This document shows, in pieces, positions 21,004 through 28,496 of a stretch of DNA of 38,290 nt; positions within the stretch are counted from its first letter, which is position 1, and the number at the start of each line of letters is the position of its first letter. Origin of the DNA: a virus. A program made the position numbers and the translations under genes. The stretch is from IMG/VR virus record IMGVR_UViG_3300043399_000330, positions 1-38,290 of that record. The stretch is one strand, 5' to 3'. Below the pieces are notes generated by a model. It was not told the DNA's origin. It ran no database searches and saw only the letters and a list, made by a program, of their open reading frames with translations.

Positions 21004-21195
21004 ATGCTGAAACTTGACTTTTCGTTCGACACTAAGTATGGTGTATTCCGCGATGCGCTGTATCTACCCGAATCGCATGGGTATACTCAAGACCAAATTG
21101 ATGCGATGCAGGCTGATAGGTTGAGCAATTGGCTGTCTATGGTAGAAAATCCCCCGGCTAACGATCCGGGAGCTAGCGAACCAGAGGGGGTATAA
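21004..21195 (+). CDS. Small hypothetical protein upstream of the large fibre gene (63 aa)
   Basis: MLKLDFSFDTKYGVFRDALY, then GYTQDQIDAMQADRLSNWLS and an acidic Pro-rich end. The second motif (Y-T-x-x-x-I-x-A-x-x-x-x-R-x-x-x-W) recurs in short phage proteins near tail genes. There are two bases between the previous stop and this ATG and two before the next gene, so it is in a tight operon. Codon use is less G+C-biased than the head genes. Function unknown. Confidence 0.7.
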   Translation: MLKLDFSFDTKYGVFRDALYLPESHGYTQDQIDAMQADRLSNWLSMVENPPANDPGASEPEGV

Positions 21196-21197
21196 CT

Positions 21198-23294
21198 ATG
21201 GCCGCAAGATATTGGGTTGGGGGTACGGCCTCATGGGACGGTACTGCTGGTACGAAATGGGCAGCTACGTCTGGCGGGGCTGGCGGTGCGCCTGTGCCGA
21301 CTACGGCGGATGACGTTTACTTTGATGGAGTTTCTACCGGCACAGTCACGATCGCTACGGGTAACACCGGTGCAAAGTCTATTACCTGCACGGGGTTTAC
21401 CGGGACTATTACGGGCACTGCTTCGATTTCAGTCGCTGGTAGCGTAACGCTATCTGCTGGTATGACGTATTCCCATAGTGGAACTGTCACAATCATTGGC
21501 ACGGGGACGCTCATCACAGCCGGTAAGACGTTCTCAGCACTCACTGTAAACGGCGTAGGTATTGTTCTAACGCTAGGGGATGCGCTAACTGCCACAAGTA
21601 GGGCGATCACCATTACCTCTGGCACTTTTGACACAGCAGGGTATGCTGTTTCCGCGCAGTCTCTAAACTCCAGCGGTTCTCTTCCGCGCACTATTCGACT
21701 TCAATCCAGTAGTGTAACGCTATCTAGTACGGGTGTGCCCGTAACTTTTGGAACACCCTCAAACCTGACATTTAACGCCGGGACGTCACAGATAACGCTG
21801 TCTGGGGCTGGCGCTTCACTGGTTGGAGGCGGGCGGACCTTCTACAATGTTGCGTTCTCCAACACCAGTACCACAACTAGGTCTATTTTCGACGGCGGGA
21901 ACACGTTCAACAATTTGTCTATTAACTTAGGGGCCGGACTATCTCTTTTCATATTTGGCGGCGCTCAGATTATCAATGGGACCCTAACCTGTGTAGGTAC
22001 TTCAATAGGCACTCGCTGCGGGCTATTTTCCGATCTTGTAGGCACTGCACGCACTATTATTGCTAATGCTATAAGCGCGGATTATTGTGATTTCAGAGAC
22101 ATAACGCTTTCTGGGGCGGCTGCTGGGGCCACCCCAGCCTACGCGGGCGATTGCGGAAACAACACAGGTATTAACTTCCCATCCCCAAAAACAGTATATA
22201 GGGTTGGCTCTGGAACGGTCTGGGGTTTTGGCGCAGCCGACTGGGCGCTTACTCCTGGCGGTACACCCAGCGCGCTCAACTTTCCGCTGGCGCAAGACAC
22301 CGCAATCGTAGACAATAACTGCACCCCGTCTGGCACGCTAAGCTTCGGCTTTTACAGCATGGGGCGGATAGACTTTTCTAACCGCACTAATGCGATAGCT
22401 ATCAGTATGAACGCCTGTACCATATACGCTAGCTTCTTCCTTAGCTCAAGCGTAACCGTCTCTGGTGCTGCGGCGGTGACATTCTCGGGGCGAGGGACGC
22501 AAACTTTTAGGCCTAACGGCGCGTCCACTACGTTCCCTATCGCCGTAGACAAGCCCCTAGGGACATTTCAGCTAGGCTCCGCGCTTTTGTCGTCAAACAG
22601 CCTTACGCTCACGCAAGGAACAATTGACGCTAAAAACTACAACGTAACTTGCAGTTCGTTTGCTTCAAGCGTAAGCGATACCAGAACCCTGCTTATGGGG
22701 TCTGGGTTATGGGCGCTCAGTGGGGTGGGGTCTATTTGGAACGTCTCAAGTACCGGACTTACCCTCAATAAAGGTACTGCGGACATACTTCTCAGCTACA
22801 CTGGAACTGCGGCAAGGGCGTTTACCGGCGGGGCCCAGTCCTACAACAAGCTCACTGTTGGTGGTAGCACAGGTACGTCTACAGTAACGATATCTGGAGC
22901 AAATACCTTTACGGAACTAGCGTCTACAAAGACTGTAGCGCACACTATCTCGCTCTCCTCAGATCAGACGGTGGGTACTTGGTCTATAACGGGTACCTCT
23001 GGCAACACAGTCACTGTTGTGAGTACCTTCGCAGGCACGCGGAGGACCATATCGCTCGCGAATCAAACCAGCGGAATCGACTACCTGAGCGTTAAGGATA
23101 TTGAAATCCCTACTACCAACAAGTTTTATGTAGGCGCAAACTCAGTTGACGGCGGAAACAACCTGAACGTGTATTTCACGGCAGCGCCAGCAGGATCATC
23201 TCAGGTGTATTACGGGAACATCAATGTCACCGCTGCCTATTATGGCTCTGCCCCCGTGTCGGCCATGTACTATGGTGCCGTGCAGGTGTTTTAA
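21198..23294 (+). CDS. Large beta-solenoid surface protein, probable head or side fibre (698 aa)
   Basis: The N-terminus MAARYWVGGTASWDGTAGTK is a motif seen at the start of large phage and bacterial surface proteins. Over 600 residues of Thr/Ser/Gly-rich repeats with regular V-T-I/L-T-L strands (TITLSGAG, TSTVTISGAN) predict a right-handed beta-solenoid. It ends with three Y-Y-G units (VYYGNINV, AYYGSAPV, MYYGAVQVF) at 10-residue spacing, a C-terminal pattern common in phage fibres. Base composition is visibly lower in G+C than flanking head genes, with different codon choice, suggesting transfer. It sits where P22-like phages carry variable decoration genes. Confidence 0.7.
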   Translation: MAARYWVGGTASWDGTAGTKWAATSGGAGGAPVPTTADDVYFDGVSTGTVTIATGNTGAKSITCTGFTGTITGTASISVAGSVTLSAGMTYSHSGTVTIIGTGTLITAGKTFSALTVNGVGIVLTLGDALTATSRAITITSGTFDTAGYAVSAQSLNSSGSLPRTIRLQSSSVTLSSTGVPVTFGTPSNLTFNAGTSQITLSGAGASLVGGGRTFYNVAFSNTSTTTRSIFDGGNTFNNLSINLGAGLSLFIFGGAQIINGTLTCVGTSIGTRCGLFSDLVGTARTIIANAISADYCDFRDITLSGAAAGATPAYAGDCGNNTGINFPSPKTVYRVGSGTVWGFGAADWALTPGGTPSALNFPLAQDTAIVDNNCTPSGTLSFGFYSMGRIDFSNRTNAIAISMNACTIYASFFLSSSVTVSGAAAVTFSGRGTQTFRPNGASTTFPIAVDKPLGTFQLGSALLSSNSLTLTQGTIDAKNYNVTCSSFASSVSDTRTLLMGSGLWALSGVGSIWNVSSTGLTLNKGTADILLSYTGTAARAFTGGAQSYNKLTVGGSTGTSTVTISGANTFTELASTKTVAHTISLSSDQTVGTWSITGTSGNTVTVVSTFAGTRRTISLANQTSGIDYLSVKDIEIPTTNKFYVGANSVDGGNNLNVYFTAAPAGSSQVYYGNINVTAAYYGSAPVSAMYYGAVQVF

Positions 23295-23307
23295 CTTAGG
23301 AGAACCA

Positions 23308-23584
23308 ATGTCATCTTCAACTTTCGCCACAGTCATCATCCAAGCAGCAGACCAAGCAGCAGCGCAGGCTGACTTCCCAGGTCTGTTCACTGCGGCCTAC
23401 GCGGACTTCGCGGATCGAACTGTCACCACCCACTACGTCAGTAGTGGCTTCTTCTTTGACGAGGAGCTTGACTAGATCCGTCAACGACGTGACATGGCCG
23501 CGCCTGGTGCGCTTTGGCGATGCGCAGGCGGCGCTGGAAAGCCTGGGTCTGAAGCTGATTAAACCGCCGATGGACTCCGCATGA
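23308..23584 (+). CDS. Small virion-region protein split by a +1 frameshift at an in-frame TAG
   Basis: Frame 1 runs from ATG 23308 (MSSSTFATVIIQAADQAAAQ) to TAG 23473-23475 after SGFFFDEELD, 55 residues. Skipping one base at 23473 continues with RSVNDVTWPRLVRFGDAQAA and LESLGLKLIKPPMDSA, stopping at TGA 23582-23584, which overlaps the next ATG by four bases. I recall single-frame phage homologues with a comparable WP...FGD continuation, so the two parts are probably one 91-residue gene. GAGGAG precedes CTT-GAC-TAG, the same spacing as the stimulator in prfB (RF2). It may be programmed frameshifting, a mutation or a read error. Confidence 0.6.
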
Positions 23585-23832
23585 AACGCCGCATGCTCAA
23601 CCTCCTGATCGCGCTCGACCAGCTCTCCTACGTCATCATCACGCTGGGCAATTGCTACCCGGATGAGACCTTGAGCAGCGCGGCCTATCGCCTTGAGCTG
23701 CGCGGCCATTTCTGGGGCAGATTCTGGCGTCCGATCATCGACTGGCTGTTCCGTCCGATTGAGAAGAACCACTGCCAGCAGGCGTACAATGCGGAGCGGC
23801 TCAGACTTCAGGCGCATCCAGATACCCGATAG
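23581..23832 (+). CDS. Conserved hypothetical phage protein (83 aa)
   Basis: MKRRMLNLLIALDQLSYVII then TLGNCYPDETLSSAAYRLEL and FWRPIIDWLF, ending in a charged helix. This pattern (basic start, ALDQL, TLG, P-D-E-T-L-S, R-P-x-I-D-W-L-F) is a recurrent small protein in proteobacterial phages, often near tail or lysis genes. The N-terminal hydrophobic stretch is short and interrupted, so a true membrane helix is doubtful. It overlaps the preceding gene by four bases (ATGA) and may be translationally coupled to the frameshifted product. Function unknown. Confidence 0.8.
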   Translation: MKRRMLNLLIALDQLSYVIITLGNCYPDETLSSAAYRLELRGHFWGRFWRPIIDWLFRPIEKNHCQQAYNAERLRLQAHPDTR

Positions 23833-23857
23833 GGCGGTTGATCCATACAATCACATT

Positions 23858-25255
23858 ATGCAAATCCCCATTCTTAACGGCATCTACACGGACAATGGGC
23901 CAGACCTTCGCACGTCTTACCCGGTCAATCTGATTCCAGTGCCGAAGCAGTCAGGCGTCAGTAATGGGTTTTTGAGACCCGCTGACGGGATTTTGCAAAA
24001 CGGCACCGGCCCAGGCATCGACAGGGGCGGCGTCAACTGGCAGGGCGTCTGCTATCGGGTCATGGGAACCAAACTCGTGACCGTGGCCAGCAATGGAGCC
24101 GTCACGGTTCTGGGTGACGTGGGCGGCTCTGGCCTGGTGACGTTTGACTACAGCTTTGACCGGCTGGCGATTGCGTCTGGCGGCAATCTGTTCTATTGGA
24201 ATGGAACCCTGACGCAAGTCACCGACCCTGACTTAGGCACGGTGCTGGACATGTGCTGGGTGGATGGCTACTTCATGACCACCGACGGCGAGTTCCTCGT
24301 GGTCACCGAGCTATCCGACCCGACGCAGGTCAATCCGCTCAAGTACGGTAGCTCGGAAGCCGATCCAGATCCCGTCGTGGCGCTGCTCAAGCTGCGCAAT
24401 GAGGTCTATGCGCTCAACCGCAACACCATCGAGGTGTTCGACAACGTGGGCGGCGACTTCTTCCCGTTCCAACGCATCGACGGCGCACAGATTCAAAAGG
24501 GCGTGGTGGGCACGTTCGCGTGCTGCGTCTACCTGGAGACCATCGCCTTCATCGGTAGTGGCCGCAACGAGGCTCCGGGTCTCTACCTGGGCGCGAACGC
24601 CACGGCGACCAAGATCAGCACGCAAGAGATCGACCAGATCCTGCTGGGCTACACCGAGCAGCAGCTTGCCGGCGTCAAGCTGGAAGCGCGCAACGACAAG
24701 TCGCATCAGCACCTGTACGTGCACTTGCCAGACCGCACGCTGGTCTACGATGCCGCCGCGAGCGAGGCCCTACAAACTCCCGTCTGGTTCATCCTGACCA
24801 CCAGCCAGTCCGGCTTCAGCCAGTACCGCGCGCGCAACTTCGTCTGGGCCTACGATAAGTGGCTGGTGGGAGACCCGCAGTCCAGCGCCATCGGCTACCT
24901 GGTGCAAGACACCGGTCACCATTGGGGCCAGATCGTGCGCTGGGAGTTTGGCACGCTGGTGATCTACAACGACAGCATGGGTGCACTGTTCAACGCGATT
25001 GAGCTGGTATCGCTTACGGGCCGCGTGGCACTGGGCCTGGACCCCATCATCACCACCAGCTACTCGACGGACGGCACCGCCTGGAGCCAAGATAGACCAA
25101 TCCGCACAGGCACCACTGGCGCGACCACCAAGCGCCTCGTCTGGTTCCAACAGGGCTGTATGCGCAACTGGCGCATACAGCGCTTCCGCGGTGACAGCCA
25201 GGCGCATCTGTCGTTTGCCCGTCTTGAGGCGCAACTGGAGCCTCTGGCGTACTGA
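23858..25255 (+). CDS. Tail hub / packaged-DNA stabilisation protein, P22 gp10-like (465 aa)
   Basis: The length (P22 gp10 is 472) and blocks match: MQIPILNGIYTDNGPDLRTS and YPVNLIPVPKQSGVSNGFLR at the N-terminus, a run of beta-propeller-like repeats (GDVGGSGLVTFDYSFDRLAI, TIEVFDNVGGDFFPFQRIDG, IAFIGSGRNEAPGLYLG), and HQHLYVHLPDRTLVYDAAAS near residue 290. It forms the tail hub above gp4 and seals DNA inside. ATG 23858 is preferred because the 55 codons upstream overlap the previous gene and are Arg/Ser-rich shadow. No strong ribosome-binding site precedes it. Confidence 0.93.
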   Translation: MQIPILNGIYTDNGPDLRTSYPVNLIPVPKQSGVSNGFLRPADGILQNGTGPGIDRGGVNWQGVCYRVMGTKLVTVASNGAVTVLGDVGGSGLVTFDYSFDRLAIASGGNLFYWNGTLTQVTDPDLGTVLDMCWVDGYFMTTDGEFLVVTELSDPTQVNPLKYGSSEADPDPVVALLKLRNEVYALNRNTIEVFDNVGGDFFPFQRIDGAQIQKGVVGTFACCVYLETIAFIGSGRNEAPGLYLGANATATKISTQEIDQILLGYTEQQLAGVKLEARNDKSHQHLYVHLPDRTLVYDAAASEALQTPVWFILTTSQSGFSQYRARNFVWAYDKWLVGDPQSSAIGYLVQDTGHHWGQIVRWEFGTLVIYNDSMGALFNAIELVSLTGRVALGLDPIITTSYSTDGTAWSQDRPIRTGTTGATTKRLVWFQQGCMRNWRIQRFRGDSQAHLSFARLEAQLEPLAY

Positions 25256-25257
25256 CT

Positions 25258-26556
25258 ATGGCAACGCAAAAACTCAACCTGACGCGCGATCAGCTTGCCT
25301 CGTTCCTGAAGGATCACGAGCAGATCAGGCAGTTTGAACGTCTGTTCCAAGTTGTCGACCAGGTTGCGCCTTCTAGCGACACCACCGGCATCAGCATTCA
25401 GGCAGGAAACGCGGATGCAGCAGCCACTGAAGCGCTGGCGCAGATTGTCAGGCTGGCGCAAGACGCTGCCATCAACAGCGGCAACGCAGACCAGAAGGCG
25501 GTGCAGGCGCTGGACGCACTCAACAGCATTGTCAACGCTCTGGAGATGCTGGCCACCGCGCCAGTAATCCAGAACAACAACTCGGCCGTGACGGACTACA
25601 TCGACTTTGATGCAAAAGCTCCGCATGTAGATCGCATCCGCAGGATGGCTTGGAATGGCGACGACCAAACCATCGAGATCGGCATGGAGTATGGCGTCAT
25701 CCAGCAGATCGGCATGGAGACTTACGCAAGGGTCGAAAACACCACAGGCGTGACCATTCCAAACGGCACGGTGGTCGGCTTTGTCGGTGTCGGTGCAAAC
25801 AATACGCTATCGGTCGCACCATACCTGGCTGATGGATCGACGCCAACGCTCTACATCTTGGGCGTGATGACGCACGACCTGCCAGACAGTGGCGAGGTGG
25901 GCTACTGCACAGTCTGGGGCCATGTGCGTGAGATGGACACCAGTGCATTCAGCATCGGTGATGTGCTTTATGCATCGCCTACTGTTGCTGGCGCATTCAC
26001 GGCCACCAAACCAACGGCGCCAGATAACGTGGTTCCGGTCGCTGCAGTGCTCAAAGTGGGCACAACTGACGGCGAGATTTTCGTGCGGCCGACCATTGAG
26101 CAGCAGAAATACTATGGTCAGTTCATCAAGACAACAGACCAGAGTCCGGCGGCTACCAACACGGCATACGCCATCACATTCGACAGCACACCGATTGCTA
26201 ACGGTATCAGTATTGGATCGCCTGCATCACGCATCGTCGTTTCAGAATCAGGCCTCTACAACTTTGCGGCCACTTACCAGCTCACATCGACAAGCAGCAG
26301 TACCAAGAACATCTGGCTCTGGTTTCGCATCAATGGAACTGACGTTGCGAACTCGTCAATCTTGATCACACTGAGCAGCAACAACGAATACAAGGCAGTT
26401 TGCCGCAGCGACTTTTTCACGCTGGATGCGAACCAGTACGTCGAATTGATGTGGGCGGCAGACTCAACAGCAGTCACGATTGACGCAGTGGCATCCACAG
26501 CATTTGCACCAGGGTCACCAGCTCTTATCCTGGCTGTAACACAAGTCCAACAGTAA
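25258..26556 (+). CDS. Candidate tail needle / plug with jelly-roll-like tip (432 aa)
   Basis: It follows gp10 directly, where P22 has the needle gene 26. The N-terminus (LTRDQLASFLKDHEQIRQFE, RLFQVVDQ) is helical, followed by an Ala-rich coiled-coil stretch (about 45-105). A middle beta domain follows (YARVENTTGVTIPNGTVVGF). The C-terminal about 140 residues (SGLYNFAATYQLTSTSSSTK, NIWLWFRINGTDVANS, VELMWAADS) look like a C1q/TNF-like jelly roll, as on the needle knob of phage Sf6. The role of plugging the channel and piercing the envelope is inferred from order and domain layout; P22 gp26 itself is shorter (233). Confidence 0.6.
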   Translation: MATQKLNLTRDQLASFLKDHEQIRQFERLFQVVDQVAPSSDTTGISIQAGNADAAATEALAQIVRLAQDAAINSGNADQKAVQALDALNSIVNALEMLATAPVIQNNNSAVTDYIDFDAKAPHVDRIRRMAWNGDDQTIEIGMEYGVIQQIGMETYARVENTTGVTIPNGTVVGFVGVGANNTLSVAPYLADGSTPTLYILGVMTHDLPDSGEVGYCTVWGHVREMDTSAFSIGDVLYASPTVAGAFTATKPTAPDNVVPVAAVLKVGTTDGEIFVRPTIEQQKYYGQFIKTTDQSPAATNTAYAITFDSTPIANGISIGSPASRIVVSESGLYNFAATYQLTSTSSSTKNIWLWFRINGTDVANSSILITLSSNNEYKAVCRSDFFTLDANQYVELMWAADSTAVTIDAVASTAFAPGSPALILAVTQVQQ

Positions 26557-26565
26557 GGAGAAATC

Positions 26566-26898
26566 ATGGCAGTCACAGCAAAACCCCTCATTGGCTCCAA
26601 GCAGATGGAGGCAGCGCAGACCACGCAATACACCGCCACGAACTGCACGGCCATCATCGATAAATTCACCGCCACCAACACCAGCTCTGCCAATGCTTTG
26701 ATCAGCGTGCACCTGGTGAGCAGCGGTGACAGCGCAGGCCCGACCAACCTGATCGTGGACAGCCGCGCCATTGCACCGGACGAGACCTACACTTTCCCAG
26801 AGCTGGTTGGCCAAGTACTGGCCAATGGTGGGTTCATCTCGACCACCGGCACGGCCACTGCCCTGACCATCCGCGCATCTGGCCGTGAAATCACTTAA
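26566..26898 (+). CDS. Conserved small virion-region protein (110 aa)
   Basis: A single beta-rich domain: KPLIGSKQMEAAQTTQYTAT, then NCTAIIDKFTATNTSSANAL, VDSRAIAPDETYTFPELVGQ and ALTIRASGREIT. The pattern resembles a beta-sandwich found repeatedly in phage structural blocks. An AAGGAG site precedes ATG 26566 and a second AAGGAG near its stop serves the next gene. It lies between the needle candidate and the ejection genes. Likely a minor structural protein. Confidence 0.75.
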   Translation: MAVTAKPLIGSKQMEAAQTTQYTATNCTAIIDKFTATNTSSANALISVHLVSSGDSAGPTNLIVDSRAIAPDETYTFPELVGQVLANGGFISTTGTATALTIRASGREIT

Positions 26899-26908
26899 GG
26901 AGACCACC

Positions 26909-27307
26909 ATGGAAATTCCAAAGATCATGATGGCTGGCTTCACCGGCCTGCCAGAGGCCATGCCGTTCATCACGGCGGCCGAGAACAAGAAGAACACCCA
27001 AGTGGTGATCGACGACTGGATGCTCGGCCCTGAGAACCCGTCCAACGAGCCTGGCGCGAACAAGCCGTACTGGATGAAGCTGGCCAAGGCCATGCAGGTC
27101 GATGAGAAAGAGGCGCGTCGTCGTCGCTGCTCGAACTGCGAGTACTACGACAACAGCACCATGATGCAGGCCAAGATGGAGCGCATCCCGCAAAACCAGT
27201 GGGACACTAATGCAGGATTCCGTGGCTACTGCCACAAGTTCGATTTCATCTGCCACGACCTTCGTTCCTGCCAAGCCTGGGAAGAGCGCGAGTTTGAGCA
27301 AGATTGA
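26909..27307 (+). CDS. Cysteine-motif phage protein (132 aa)
   Basis: The start at ATG 26909 follows AAGGAG by eight bases. The C-terminal half has six Cys in CSNC ... C ... C ... C arrangement (RRRCSNCEYYDN, GYCHKFDFICHDLRSCQAW). Regular spacing with His suggests a metal or iron-sulfur site of a HiPIP-like small-domain type, but I cannot assign it. The N-terminus holds GFTGLPEAMPFITAAENKKN. Similar proteins occur in structural regions of related phages; function unknown. Confidence 0.8.
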   Translation: MEIPKIMMAGFTGLPEAMPFITAAENKKNTQVVIDDWMLGPENPSNEPGANKPYWMKLAKAMQVDEKEARRRRCSNCEYYDNSTMMQAKMERIPQNQWDTNAGFRGYCHKFDFICHDLRSCQAWEEREFEQD

Positions 27308-27313
27308 CAGGCG

Positions 27314-27391
27314 ATGCAAATGTGGGAAAATACAGGTGCTGAGCCTATCGAGCCACCAGCAGCTCATCGCCACTTGGAGGGTAGAGCATGA
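27314..27391 (+). CDS. Possible 25-residue micro-ORF
   Basis: ATG 27314 encodes MQMWENTGAEPIEPPAAHRH and five further residues, stopping in an ATGA overlap with the next gene. It occupies the only gap between two virion-region genes. A weak GACAGGCG site precedes it. The coupling overlap is suggestive, but the length gives little proof; it may only ensure reinitiation for the next gene. Confidence 0.35.
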   Translation: MQMWENTGAEPIEPPAAHRHLEGRA

Positions 27392-27837
27392 CTGGTACAG
27401 ATAGCCTCAGACAGAACCTGCAACAGGTTCTGATGCTGCCTGCACCGGCCATTGAGTGGCTGATGATGCTGTGGAACGCGATCCAGGTCTTTGACGATGT
27501 GGCAGATGGCGATCCAGTCGAGCGCAGCGATCTGAATGCCGCCATCTGGAACACCCTGGTGGCGATGAATCAAAACATCTTCTTCCTGCAGAATTCTCCT
27601 GTCCTGGTGCCATGCGTGGCATCCATGATCTTGAAGTGGCAAGCATCCGACCGCGTCGAGCGTGCCGGGCTTGCCGATGCACGCTCCTACATGTGGCGTG
27701 CTGGGTACTATGACGTGGTCTTGATGGCCATGCAGCTTTGCCATGGCGCGAAGTTTGCCAATGAAAACGCCCACTTGGTCATGGAGCTATATGGCGAGAC
27801 ATTTGAAGAATACATGAAGGAGTTTGGCCATGCCTGA
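27388..27837 (+). CDS. Conserved virion-region protein, possibly analogous to P22 gp14 (149 aa)
   Basis: An all-helical protein: SLRQNLQQVLMLPAPAIEWL, MMLWNAIQVFDDVADGDPVE, RSDLNAAIWNTLVAMNQN, and a C-terminus YGETFEEYMKEFGHA. The motif F-D-D-V-A-D-G-D-P-V-E-R recurs in homologues encoded beside ejection-protein genes. It lies between the needle candidate and gp7, where P22 has gene 14, a protein needed for assembly of the ejection proteins. The analogy is positional only. Its stop overlaps the next gene by eight bases. Confidence 0.75.
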   Translation: MTGTDSLRQNLQQVLMLPAPAIEWLMMLWNAIQVFDDVADGDPVERSDLNAAIWNTLVAMNQNIFFLQNSPVLVPCVASMILKWQASDRVERAGLADARSYMWRAGYYDVVLMAMQLCHGAKFANENAHLVMELYGETFEEYMKEFGHA

Positions 27838-28486
27838 TCCAATTACCGGCCTAATCGTCGGCGGCACACAGCTCGTCGGAGGTTTGATGCAAGCCGACGC
27901 AGCAGGTGAAGCTGCTGGCGTCCAAGCTGCTGCCAGTCAAGCTGGCATAGAAGAGCAACGTCGCCAGTTCGACATGGTGCGCGAGCTGCTGAAACCCTAC
28001 GTCGAGGCCGGTGCTCCGGCACTTGCTGCGCAGCAGGCCATGCTTGGTCTGTCTACACCAGAAGCCGAGGCTGCCCAGATTGCAGCCGCTGAGCGTTCCC
28101 CGACATTCCAGGCCATGCTTCGCACCGGTGAGGAAGCCTTGCTGCAGCGTGCATCGGCCACTGGTGGACTGCGAGGCGGAAACGTTCAAGCTGCCCTTGC
28201 TCAGTTCCGTCCTCAGTTGCTTGCGCAAGAGCTCGAGCAGCGATACAGCCGCCTTGGTGGACTGACTTCACTTGGCCAGCAGTCTGCTGCCGGTGTCGGT
28301 ACGGCTGGCATGGAAACCGGCTCGGCCATTGCAAGACTTGAAGCCGAACGCGGCGCGGCGCTTGCCGGTGGCGAGCTTGGCCAGGCCAAAGCCTTCAGCG
28401 GACTGCTGAACCTCCCGGCCCAGGTGCTTGGCGCACAGTATGGCGCAGGCGGCAAACTTGGCCTTGGCTTCGGCAGCCTATTCTGA
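27830..28486 (+). CDS. DNA ejection protein, P22 gp7-like (218 aa)
   Basis: It begins MPDPITGLIVGGTQLVGGLM, a Gly-rich hydrophobic N-terminus, followed by an Ala/Gln helix. The block SPTFQAMLRTGEEALLQRAS, then ATGGLRGGNVQAALAQFRPQ and LEQRYSRLGGLTSLG is the hallmark of phage DNA-transfer proteins of the gp7/p32 type. It is packaged in the virion and ejected first to help build the trans-envelope conduit. AAGGAG lies eight bases upstream of ATG 27830. Confidence 0.9.
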   Translation: MPDPITGLIVGGTQLVGGLMQADAAGEAAGVQAAASQAGIEEQRRQFDMVRELLKPYVEAGAPALAAQQAMLGLSTPEAEAAQIAAAERSPTFQAMLRTGEEALLQRASATGGLRGGNVQAALAQFRPQLLAQELEQRYSRLGGLTSLGQQSAAGVGTAGMETGSAIARLEAERGAALAGGELGQAKAFSGLLNLPAQVLGAQYGAGGKLGLGFGSLF

Positions 28487-28496
28487 GGACAAGAAC

